DNA from: a virus
Direction: 5' to 3' (one strand)
Virus record (IMG/VR): IMGVR_UViG_3300035659_000095
Coordinates: 1-24,080 of that record
DNA: 24,080 bases
Every line of letters starts with the position of its first letter. The stretch's first letter is position 1. Both the position numbers and the translations under genes were made by a program. The notes under the pieces are model-generated. The model saw nothing but the letters and a program-made list of their open reading frames with translations. It was not told the DNA's origin and ran no database searches. Below, one piece after another: positions 1-6,529 of this stretch.

Positions 1-975
1 GGTCACACTACTGCCCCCGGGAAGTGGGAGCTGGTAGCTGGGAAGTGCCAGGGATCCCTGGGCGCTTGGCGGAGGCACACTCACGGCTCCCCCTGGATAC
101 TGGGGCAAGCCACGCCCCCTCATCCGTGTGGCAGCCAACGTGCGCGCCTCCGTTCCAGGGATCCCCGCCTGGCGGGCCACCTGCGGAACCCTGAGCGTTC
201 CCTGTACCTCACCCGTCCAGGGAACCCTCCGAGCCTGAGTCAGACGGAAAGCCCCCTCAGGCTCTACTCCCTGAGGACCTTTGGATCGGAGCCACTTCCC
301 CATCTTCTTCGGGACCCCTACCGGCTTCTTGGGGGCCCCCGGACCCGTGGCCGGCTCGAGAAGCACCTGCTCCACCAAGGGGATCGCCCGAGCCAGAATC
401 GGGTGTTCCGCTTTGCTGAGGAGCCCCCGGGATGCCAGTGCAGGCTGCACCAGGCTTCGATAGCCGCGTCCGGCAGCGGTTCCGAGTACCTTGCCCCCGG
501 CGTACTCGGCCACGTCCAACAGAGCGGATCTGTTGGCCGTCTCAGGGTTGAGGTACATGGAAATCAGGTCCGGGATCATCCAGCCGGCGGCTTTGCCAGC
601 CAGGGCTCCTGTGGTGCCGACTCGAGATCCCAGGATACCCCCCGCAGCGGATCCCGGGTACTTCATCCACTGAGCAATCTCCGCACCCCGCTTCTCACCT
701 GGGGTTGGTCCCTCCCACTCGGGATTCATTGTACGCCGGTAAGCCTCGATCATCGTTTGGGGAGACACTTGTTTCCCAGATCTCTGCACGTCCTGGTAAT
801 ACTCCCAGCGGAGGGGGTCCACTGCATGGAGAAGAACCTCACCCATCCATTTAGCCGCCTCTGGACGGCTCTGGAGGGTCTGAGACGTGACGATCTTCAA
901 GAGATCCCCAATGCCCGGACCCCTCGCCGTGGAAGGCGTCGGGGCGGTTTCCTTCTTGGGGGGCAGCCGGCGCAC
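1..975 (-). CDS. Putative internal virion (ejection) protein, 3' end beyond window
   Basis: The frame is open from a GTG at 975 to the left edge, giving 325 codons with no stop, so the gene is incomplete. The start is chosen because GGAGG lies 7 nt upstream of the GTG, inside the end of the preceding 32-codon gene. The first 25 residues are Pro/Lys rich. Residues about 80 to 150 are rich in Gly and Ala with helix-compatible segments (GILGSRVGTTGALAGKAAGW), which could be membrane-interacting. The later part becomes basic and Pro/Gly rich. No family is recognised. Its place at the distal end of the virion operon, after two other Gly/Ala-rich proteins, fits an internal or ejection protein of a short-tailed phage. 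That role is inferred from context only. Confidence 0.7.
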   Translation of the reverse strand, partial: MRRLPPKKETAPTPSTARGPGIGDLLKIVTSQTLQSRPEAAKWMGEVLLHAVDPLRWEYYQDVQRSGKQVSPQTMIEAYRRTMNPEWEGPTPGEKRGAEIAQWMKYPGSAAGGILGSRVGTTGALAGKAAGWMIPDLISMYLNPETANRSALLDVAEYAGGKVLGTAAGRGYRSLVQPALASRGLLSKAEHPILARAIPLVEQVLLEPATGPGAPKKPVGVPKKMGKWLRSKGPQGVEPEGAFRLTQARRVPWTGEVQGTLRVPQVARQAGIPGTEARTLAATRMRGRGLPQYPGGAVSVPPPSAQGSLALPSYQLPLPGGSSVT

Positions 976-976
976 G

Positions 977-1075
977 TTACTTCCTCCGGAAGATTTTCTG
1001 TACGGCCTGGACCGGGGGGAGAACCCACTTCCAGATCCACTTCAGTAGACGGAACATCAGGAGGAACTTCTTCAC
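977..1075 (-). CDS. Small cationic, Trp-rich peptide (32 aa)
   Basis: GTG at 1075 overlaps the TGA of the upstream gene as GTGA, and the frame ends in TAA at 977, one base before the next GTG start. The 32-residue product begins VKKFLLMFRLLKWIWKWVL and ends in IFRRK. It has basic residues at both ends, one hydrophobic and tryptophan-rich stretch (residues 4 to 19), then a PP break and a short amphipathic tail. It is too short for reliable family assignment. The tight junctions on both sides support translation. It could be a membrane-active or pinholin-like peptide, a minor virion peptide, or merely a coupling leader whose end carries the Shine-Dalgarno site of the following gene. Confidence 0.5.
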   Translation of the reverse strand: MKKFLLMFRLLKWIWKWVLPPVQAVQKIFRRK

Positions 1076-2418
1076 CCAGGCCCACCCCCTCCACCCTTCT
1101 TGCCCTTGCCGCCGTACTTGGGCTTTCCCGCGGCCGCGTGAACCTTGGCCAGAGCCCGATCCGGCTCTACCCCCTGAAGAATCTGACCCACAACGTAGTC
1201 CCGCATCGACATGTCCATGCCCGGAGCGGGTTCGTCGTACTGCGGCTGGGAAAGCCAGGGGTACTGCTGAAGGACATTTTCCCTCTGCGCCATCTCAGGA
1301 GAGTAGTACCCGGACATCGTGGGAACGGAACCCGGCAAAACCGCCCCAGGCTGAGGTTCAGGAGATCCGGGGACGTAGGCCAAGGAAGGGTTGGACCAGG
1401 GGATCTGCCCACCTCCCATCACGGGAGCCGAGGGCCCCGCGCCTTGGGCCGGGGCCTGCGGGGCCCCGGCCGGGACGTTCGGGGAGAACGGCATCATCCC
1501 ACGTCCCCACTGTCCGGAAGGTCCCTGGAAAGACTCCCCACCTTGACCAGGTTGTTCCTGGGATGGAAATCCCATGTTGAGGGACTGCCGCCAGAGGTCC
1601 TGGATAATTCCTTGGGAGGTCGTCAACACCCGCTCCTGGTCCTCCGGAGAGATCATGCCCAGCATCTGGGCCACGGTCGGACGCTGACCAAGTACCGAAA
1701 GCCGGTTATACTCCTTCAGCGCCAACGGGTTTTCCTGCATAAGCTGACCAAAACTCTGCATGACAGCCATCTCTTGGAGCTGCGGATACATCGACATGTA
1801 ACGCTCCGCGTTCTCCATGGACCAGATGTCACCACCACCAGCGGCGGCTTCCCGAGCTGCGCTCTCCGCGTTCCGGGATGCGAGTTGCCCACGTTCCCCG
1901 AGGATGTTCCCCACCATCGAGAGTTCCCCGCGCGGGAGACTCCCATACCCCTGCCCCAGAAGTCCTGCGGCCTCCGGGCTGATCGGTTGCTGTTCCCAGC
2001 CGGCGCGTTCCACCTCAGTCCGCCGGAGTCCCAACATCGCGTCTTGGTATGCTTGATCCTGCTGGGCCTTCTGGAGATCCATCGCCTGCGGAACCGCCCA
2101 CATGGGAAGCTCCTCGGCACCCCCCATACCCCGTAGAGTGTTCTCGATTGGAGCCTGCTGTTCAGTGGGAGGACCGATGTATGAAGGGGGTGCCCCCAAC
2201 GCCTGGCGGAAGGAGCCCTTCATCCGTGCGGAGAGTTCCTGCTGCTGCTGGAGATCAAATTCCCGAGCCTTCAACTCTGCGTTAGCCGCGGCGATCCGAG
2301 CCGCCCGCTCTTCCTGCTGGCGTGCAGCTTCCTCCTTCCGGAGTTTGCGTTCCTGCCCGATCTCGTAGCCCTGCGCCCCACCCTGGAGCAGACCCCCGAA
2401 GAAGCTCCCGAAATCCAT
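1072..2418 (-). CDS. Internal virion protein-like, Gln/Met/Gly rich (448 aa)
   Basis: The ATG at 2418 is preceded by GGAGGGG. Residues 1 to 18 are Gly/Phe rich (MDFGSFFGGLLQGGAQGY). Residues 20 to 67 form a highly charged Glu/Gln/Ala/Arg stretch typical of a coiled coil. The middle is rich in Gln, Met and Ala, residues about 290 to 380 are Pro/Gly rich and look disordered, and the end is a Lys/Gly tail. There are no catalytic motifs. The pattern of an N-terminal glycine-rich segment, a coiled coil and a disordered remainder is common in short-tailed-phage internal proteins that are ejected with the DNA. It lies between a 212-residue protein of similar composition and the 32-residue peptide gene. 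Function is inferred from composition and position. Confidence 0.75.
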   Translation of the reverse strand: MDFGSFFGGLLQGGAQGYEIGQERKLRKEEAARQQEERAARIAAANAELKAREFDLQQQQELSARMKGSFRQALGAPPSYIGPPTEQQAPIENTLRGMGGAEELPMWAVPQAMDLQKAQQDQAYQDAMLGLRRTEVERAGWEQQPISPEAAGLLGQGYGSLPRGELSMVGNILGERGQLASRNAESAAREAAAGGGDIWSMENAERYMSMYPQLQEMAVMQSFGQLMQENPLALKEYNRLSVLGQRPTVAQMLGMISPEDQERVLTTSQGIIQDLWRQSLNMGFPSQEQPGQGGESFQGPSGQWGRGMMPFSPNVPAGAPQAPAQGAGPSAPVMGGGQIPWSNPSLAYVPGSPEPQPGAVLPGSVPTMSGYYSPEMAQRENVLQQYPWLSQPQYDEPAPGMDMSMRDYVVGQILQGVEPDRALAKVHAAAGKPKYGGKGKKGGGGGPG

Positions 2419-2439
2419 GGACCCCTCCGTCCAAACTAC

Positions 2440-3078
2440 CTAAAGTTTGGGGATGACTTGCCCACCGATCTGGCCGAGTCCCTGTCCGATGCTTCCCCAC
2501 ATCGCGGACTTACGTTCCTTGTCCCGCATCCACCGGTCCAGGTCCGCCTGCTTGCGCATCTGCTCGAGTTCCCTCATCTGCATCATCTCCTGAGAGGTCA
2601 ACCCCATCGTGGTCATAAGCGCACCCGTGAGCATGTTGCGCTCCCCCATCATCGCCCCGAGGTTCGCCTGGCCTGCACCCTGGAGAAACCCCCCGCCCCC
2701 GAGGTACCCCTGCACACCGGCTGAAGCCGCGGGAGCCATGGCCGACTGGGAGATCTGGGACATCGCGGAGGCACGCGCCTGAGGGTTCAACCCCCCAAGG
2801 CCCAGCATGGCGTTCCCGGCCTGCACGGACCCCGCCCGACTGGCGAGGTCCATCGCACCGTACCCGTACTGACGCATCTGAGATATGCCGGGAGCCGCCA
2901 TGGAAGGAACCAACGAGGGGAACAACCCCTCCAAAAGCCTCCTCAACCGATCCGCTTCGGACTCCTGCACCGCGGGAGCCCCGGGCGCACTCGGCCTCAG
3001 AGGGGTGCCCCCCACAGCCCCAGCACCGCCCCCACCCACACCCGCGCCCATGTACCGCTCAGCCGTTTCCCGCATCAT
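2440..3078 (-). CDS. Gly/Ala/Met-rich virion-associated protein (212 aa)
   Basis: ATG at 3078 overlaps the TGA of the preceding gene as ATGA, and GGAGG lies about 7 nt upstream. The N-terminus (residues 9 to 35) is Gly/Pro rich and flexible. Residues 40 to 60 form a short charged helix. Residues 75 to 155 are Gly/Ala/Met rich and weakly hydrophobic. Residues 160 to 190 are a charged helical segment (EMMQMRELEQMRKQADLDRW). The last 20 residues are again Gly rich. The family is not recognised. Its composition resembles the 448-residue product downstream and the partial gene at the left edge, so the three probably form one set of internal or ejection proteins. Confidence 0.75.
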   Translation of the reverse strand: MMRETAERYMGAGVGGGGAGAVGGTPLRPSAPGAPAVQESEADRLRRLLEGLFPSLVPSMAAPGISQMRQYGYGAMDLASRAGSVQAGNAMLGLGGLNPQARASAMSQISQSAMAPAASAGVQGYLGGGGFLQGAGQANLGAMMGERNMLTGALMTTMGLTSQEMMQMRELEQMRKQADLDRWMRDKERKSAMWGSIGQGLGQIGGQVIPKL

Positions 3079-3713
3079 GGCAATTCCTCCGGGCCCAGCA
3101 CGAGGTACCCCACCGTCACGTACAGGGCACTAGTTCCGTCGTTCGATACTGTGCAGGTCAAGGCCGCTCCCACGTTGCCCACGCAAGGAGCCCCGATGAA
3201 GCTCTCGATATGCGTGCCGCCATTCATATCCAGGTACCCCTTATGGAGATTGTTGTCGAAGTAGAAGGTCTTGCCCGAAGCCGTGTCAGGGTTGTTGACC
3301 TTGATGCGCTTGAGGACGATCCGTTTCCCCGGCACCGCTGCGACAACGGTAGTCGTCGCGTTGACCGCGCAGGATGCGTACGCGAAGAGCACGTCGTGCT
3401 CCCGGTATAGGAAGAGTTCTCGCAAGGCTCCCTCCACGGCTGCGGCAGAGGCCGCAGCCGCACCCGCCTCAACCGGCCAGAGGACATGGTACTCCCCGTC
3501 CAGGGCCAAATACAAGATCCGGTCTTCCAACAAAAGCTCCCCGTCTTCAGGGTCCAGGGAACGGGTACCCGTGGGGACGATCACCGCTCCCCCCAACAGT
3601 ACATCCCGAACCTGATTGAGCCAGGGCTCCAAGGTCGCCAGAGCATACTCCGGCTTCAACCCGACCAACTTTAGCCGGGACCCCGTGAACCGCACTTTCC
3701 GCGTGAGGGACAT
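3075..3713 (-). CDS. Fibre-like structural protein with C-terminal beta-sandwich (212 aa)
   Basis: The ATG at 3713 follows the upstream TGA by one base, and the Shine-Dalgarno site is weak (AAGG). The N-terminal half (to about residue 80) contains a segment VLLGGAVIVPTGTRSLDPEDGELLLEDRILYLALDGEY that reads like fibre-type beta structure. The C-terminal half from about 115 (NATTTVVAAVPGKRIVLKRI) is strongly beta and ends in a GTSALYVTVGYLVLG strand pair. This pattern is common in phage receptor-binding or spike C-termini. The same TVV, GKRI and GYL layout is seen in the 117-residue product at 10682 to 11035. The exact virion location is unknown. It lies between the fibre-like genes and the internal protein genes. 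Confidence 0.7.
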   Translation of the reverse strand: MSLTRKVRFTGSRLKLVGLKPEYALATLEPWLNQVRDVLLGGAVIVPTGTRSLDPEDGELLLEDRILYLALDGEYHVLWPVEAGAAAASAAAVEGALRELFLYREHDVLFAYASCAVNATTTVVAAVPGKRIVLKRIKVNNPDTASGKTFYFDNNLHKGYLDMNGGTHIESFIGAPCVGNVGAALTCTVSNDGTSALYVTVGYLVLGPEELP

Positions 3714-3714
3714 C

Positions 3715-4380
3715 TCAAAGCCTTTGTAAGACTACCTTGTAGTCAAACGTCATCGTACCTGTAGCGGTGGTCTTCGCAACCAGCCGGAAGTAGGGTGGTT
3801 GCGTTCCGGTGATCTGTACCCCCCATCCCTGGTTGACCAGGTAATGGTCGATCACATTCGCGTACACCGGACAGACGTAAGCGAAAACCGGTGTCCAGTT
3901 CGAGTTGAACGGAGTCGCCGTGTTGATCCCGCTCAGGAACCGAAGATCAAGCTGACACTTCTGGGTCACCGTATCCCACGTTAGGTCATAAGGATTGAAG
4001 TCGATCGGCACCGTACCATAGACCAGGCCGGTCGTGGTGCTGGTCAACTCACAGGTGCCAGACCCGGAGAGAACCACGTAGATGTTCGTGGAGTAGATCC
4101 GGGGCACGTAGTAGTTGCCCCAGACCACATTCATCGCCTGGAGATTGAAGTGCTTCTTCAGCAGCCCGGTGGTGACCAGGGGCTTCCCGCCGGCATTGGT
4201 CGTGGCGTTGTGGTTGTGACCGTCCTCATGGAAGTGGATCTGGGACTCGAGCAGCTTCGTCGTGGTGTCGATGTCCCCCATGGCGATGCCGCCCGTGAAG
4301 TACCCCCAAGCCTCGTTGAAGAGCTTCCAGAGGGAGTACCGCCGGGGAGGGGTCGTCAGGGTGTATGCTGAAAGCGCCAT
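3715..4380 (-). CDS. Putative tail fibre/appendage protein with His-rich motif (221 aa)
   Basis: The ATG at 4380 lies 4 nt after the upstream TGA and has GGAGAG/GAGG upstream; 17 codons of open frame further upstream overlap the preceding gene and are rejected. Residues 48 to 60 read IHFHEDGHNHNAT, a dense histidine cluster (H49, H51, H55, H57) followed by a linker with GGKPLVTTGLL. This resembles the H-x-H-x-D-G segments between repeats of phage fibres. The remaining 140 residues are beta rich, with TSTTTG and TTATGTMTFDY strands. It probably trimerises and the histidines might bind metal, but neither can be proven here. It sits in a run of similarly sized fibre-like genes. Confidence 0.72.
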   Translation of the reverse strand: MALSAYTLTTPPRRYSLWKLFNEAWGYFTGGIAMGDIDTTTKLLESQIHFHEDGHNHNATTNAGGKPLVTTGLLKKHFNLQAMNVVWGNYYVPRIYSTNIYVVLSGSGTCELTSTTTGLVYGTVPIDFNPYDLTWDTVTQKCQLDLRFLSGINTATPFNSNWTPVFAYVCPVYANVIDHYLVNQGWGVQITGTQPPYFRLVAKTTATGTMTFDYKVVLQRL

Positions 4381-4384
4381 GGCC

Positions 4385-4996
4385 TCATCTCTCCAGTGGG
4401 TCCAGGTACCCGGGAGCAGCACCCACAGCACAATACGTCACGGTGAACCCCGACATATTCACCGTTCCAAAATCTCCCTTGTTCGCATCGTCCAACCAAA
4501 TCCCTGAGAACATGAACCCCTGACTCGTGATTCCCGTCACCCATGCCGAGGCCCCGATAAACCCGGAATGCAGCGAGGCCCCCACGTAGAAGGAAGCCAT
4601 GACCTGCGGAATCGTCCCCGGAGAGAACGCCTGCCGCGCGTAGGACGTGGAAGCGAACTCGATGAAGAAAGGCTCACCCCAACCGCTGCCATAAAGCATG
4701 TAGGACCCGAAAAGCATCAACGTCTTCGGAGCTTGCGTGTTCAGAACCTGACAATTCTCCGCCCCCGTGACCCGCTTCAAGTGGTTGTCCCGGATCACGC
4801 CTAAGCCGAGTGTGCCGTCCTGATGATTGTGGCGGTCCCAGACCAGGTAGGTCTCCGAGATCCCCGCCTGGGGATGGAAGTTCCTCCAGTCCAGATGAAC
4901 CGTGGAAAGCGTCTTCAGGGTTTCGTAGGGCGTGCTGAGATGCGAGGCCGCTGAGATGCGGCCTCGCCCGAACGGCACGTAGGTCACGAGTCCCAT
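4385..4996 (-). CDS. Putative tail fibre/appendage protein (203 aa)
   Basis: The ATG at 4996 shares a base with the preceding stop (TAATG), with GGTGGAG upstream. A longer frame exists but would overlap the preceding gene without its own ribosome site. Residues 54 to 63 read DRHNHQDGTL, the same H-x-H-x-D-G idea as in both neighbours. The remainder is rich in aromatic and small residues and predicted beta (FMFSGIWLDD, FTVTYCAVG). No enzyme motif is visible. The order, size and motif suggest that it and the flanking 221- and 251-residue products make up a multi-part fibre or base appendage. Receptor binding is an inference. Confidence 0.7.
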   Translation of the reverse strand: MGLVTYVPFGRGRISAASHLSTPYETLKTLSTVHLDWRNFHPQAGISETYLVWDRHNHQDGTLGLGVIRDNHLKRVTGAENCQVLNTQAPKTLMLFGSYMLYGSGWGEPFFIEFASTSYARQAFSPGTIPQVMASFYVGASLHSGFIGASAWVTGITSQGFMFSGIWLDDANKGDFGTVNMSGFTVTYCAVGAAPGYLDPLER

Positions 4997-5751
4997 TAGA
5001 TCTCCACCTCTCCCATCACGTGAAGGTGGATCTCCCACCCCGCGGGGATCGCCACGCCTCCGGTGTCCTGCATGGATGCCGCTACAGAGGTCACCCTGCC
5101 ACCGGACGTACCCAGGGAAACCACTGGGTACATCAACCCCCGCTTCTGCGCGTCCGACATTTCAGAGTAGTTCGTGTACACCGGACTGGCGAAGTAGCGG
5201 CTCGTCCCGTGCGCCGCGTCTGCCCGGTACATCCGAAGCCCCGACGGGTCCCACTGGAGGTAGTTGTAGGGAACCGCCAGCATGTACGAAACCTGCGTGG
5301 CACTCACCGTGAAATCCTGGATCCGATCCGCAACCGCCATCGAGTAGAGGTACAACCCGAGGAAATCCGTGGACGGGTGCCGAACCATCCCGAATGCCAA
5401 AGACCCCATAAGCGTCGACCCAATGATCCCCGTAGCCAGAATCGCAGAGTCCACGCCATCGTGGCAGTGCCGAGTCCCATACGTGGGCCAGGTTTTATAC
5501 CCGTACTCCCAGTCTTGGAGCGTGGCGGTTTCCGTAACCGTGCCCGACGCCGGATGGATATCGGATCCGTTCAGGTTGCCGTTCACGTGAGAGAAGATCA
5601 CCGACCAGTTGGCCTGGATCACGTCCGCGTCTACCACGTCAGCCGTGTCCCAGTCCGACCAGGAAGCGTAGTCCGCCGCCGTGGCAAAACCGGCGTCCCG
5701 GGAAGCGAGCTTCCCGTGCGGAAGAACCGGCTTGATGAGTGGAAGACTCAT
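4996..5751 (-). CDS. Putative tail fibre/appendage protein with HDGVDSA motif (251 aa)
   Basis: The ATG at 5751 follows the SEC-C gene by 4 nt and has only a weak GGGA ribosome site, so it may be translationally coupled. Residues 30 to 60 contain aspartate and tryptophan residues of an N-terminal attachment-like domain (SWSDWDTADVVDADVIQANW). Residues 95 to 102 are HCHDGVDS, a motif often seen in phage tail proteins just before a beta-rich shaft or head region. Residues 110 to 251 are beta rich and end in AIPAGWEIHLHVMGEVEI. Its last codons overlap the next ATG (TAATG). A structural appendage is the best call. Enzymatic activity is not indicated. Confidence 0.72.
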   Translation of the reverse strand: MSLPLIKPVLPHGKLASRDAGFATAADYASWSDWDTADVVDADVIQANWSVIFSHVNGNLNGSDIHPASGTVTETATLQDWEYGYKTWPTYGTRHCHDGVDSAILATGIIGSTLMGSLAFGMVRHPSTDFLGLYLYSMAVADRIQDFTVSATQVSYMLAVPYNYLQWDPSGLRMYRADAAHGTSRYFASPVYTNYSEMSDAQKRGLMYPVVSLGTSGGRVTSVAASMQDTGGVAIPAGWEIHLHVMGEVEI

Positions 5752-5755
5752 TCAG

Positions 5756-6007
5756 TTATCCCGCCATCATGCAGCAACGCTTGAACCGCTTCCCACTACC
5801 ACACGGGCACGAACTGTTCCGACTGACCCTGCCGTGGCATGTAGTCTCCACCAGCCGGCGCACGCGAGGAGATAGGTTCGACAACCGGATCTCCTTCATG
5901 TTCCCCCGAGAATCCGAGTTGGTCCTGACCCTGCGCAGGTACTTCTTGGGAACCCCCCGAGCTACAAACTCCTTCAGTGGTGCAATCTCACCTGTCCGCA
6001 TGTCCAT
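5756..6007 (-). CDS. Small SEC-C motif zinc-binding protein (83 aa)
   Basis: The ATG at 6007 has a strong AAAGGAGGG site about 8 nt upstream. The C-terminus carries a clear SEC-C motif: C67-P-C69-G-S-G-K-R-F-K-R-C78-C79, the zinc knuckle found at the end of SecA and in many small stand-alone proteins. The first 60 residues are basic (VPKKYLRRVRTN, SPRVRRLVETT) and have no recognised fold. The zinc ligand set here is CxC plus CC. In known proteins the motif binds zinc and mediates protein or nucleic acid contacts. It lies between a 166-residue unknown and fibre genes in a virion operon, so a role in assembly is possible, but the function is unknown. Confidence 0.85.
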   Translation of the reverse strand: MDMRTGEIAPLKEFVARGVPKKYLRRVRTNSDSRGNMKEIRLSNLSPRVRRLVETTCHGRVSRNSSCPCGSGKRFKRCCMMAG

Positions 6008-6027
6008 GATTGAATCCCTCCTTTACT

Positions 6028-6528
6028 CTACCCTACCCAACTCCCCCGCCCCGGACCCGACAGACGCCGGAAGTGCCAGGCGAGTTGGATCACCCGGAAC
6101 GGCGTCAAGTCCGCAGCCACCATGAACCCGGCCGTGAAGGCCGGAGAGACCAACCTCGAGAACTCCGCCCGCGCATGAAACCTCCGCATGTGCGCGTAGC
6201 GAGCCGTGCCCCACGTCGGGGCATCCTGACCATAGAAGACGCCCGGCTCCGTCGCCTGAGCCGCTGCGGTGGTGTAGGTCGTCAGCTCGTACACCGTGCC
6301 CGTCTCCGTGATGGGAAACCGCTTCCAGACCTCCACCGAGATTGGGACTTCCCGCAGGGACTCGTAGATCATGTAGAGATGCTTCAGGTCCTTGAGTCCG
6401 TCCGGGTCCCCGAAATCCAACCCCTCCAGAACGAACCGAGCCGCGTTGTCGTACAGATCCGCAACCCCCGTGTCCGCCGATGGGTAGTCGGACAGGCAGT
6501 AGAGGATCGGAAGTACACGTACTGCCAT
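6028..6528 (-). CDS. Conserved-looking phage structural protein of unknown function (166 aa)
   Basis: The ATG at 6528 lies one base after the TGA of the propeller-like gene and has GAGG about 6 nt upstream. The in-frame extension to 6552 lacks a ribosome site. The N-terminus MAVRVLPILYCLSDYPSADTG is moderately hydrophobic. The middle (residues 30 to 75) looks helical and acidic, and the rest is mixed with aromatics and ends in a basic RRLSGPGRGSW tail. The family is not recognised. Tight coupling to the upstream tail gene suggests it is a tail or adaptor-associated component. Its stop is followed directly by the SEC-C gene's ribosome site. Confidence 0.7.
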   Translation of the reverse strand: MAVRVLPILYCLSDYPSADTGVADLYDNAARFVLEGLDFGDPDGLKDLKHLYMIYESLREVPISVEVWKRFPITETGTVYELTTYTTAAAQATEPGVFYGQDAPTWGTARYAHMRRFHARAEFSRLVSPAFTAGFMVAADLTPFRVIQLAWHFRRLSGPGRGSWVG

Positions 6529-6529
6529 C

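Noticed and set aside
897-1094. Leftward 65-codon frame after the 448-aa gene
   Set aside because: It is a Pro/Arg-rich shadow of the 32-residue gene and of the partial gene, which have better starts and junctions.
403-2136. Long rightward open frame of 577 codons
   Set aside because: It is antisense to well-supported leftward genes with ribosome sites and coupling; the translation is Arg/Pro/His rich and resembles no protein.
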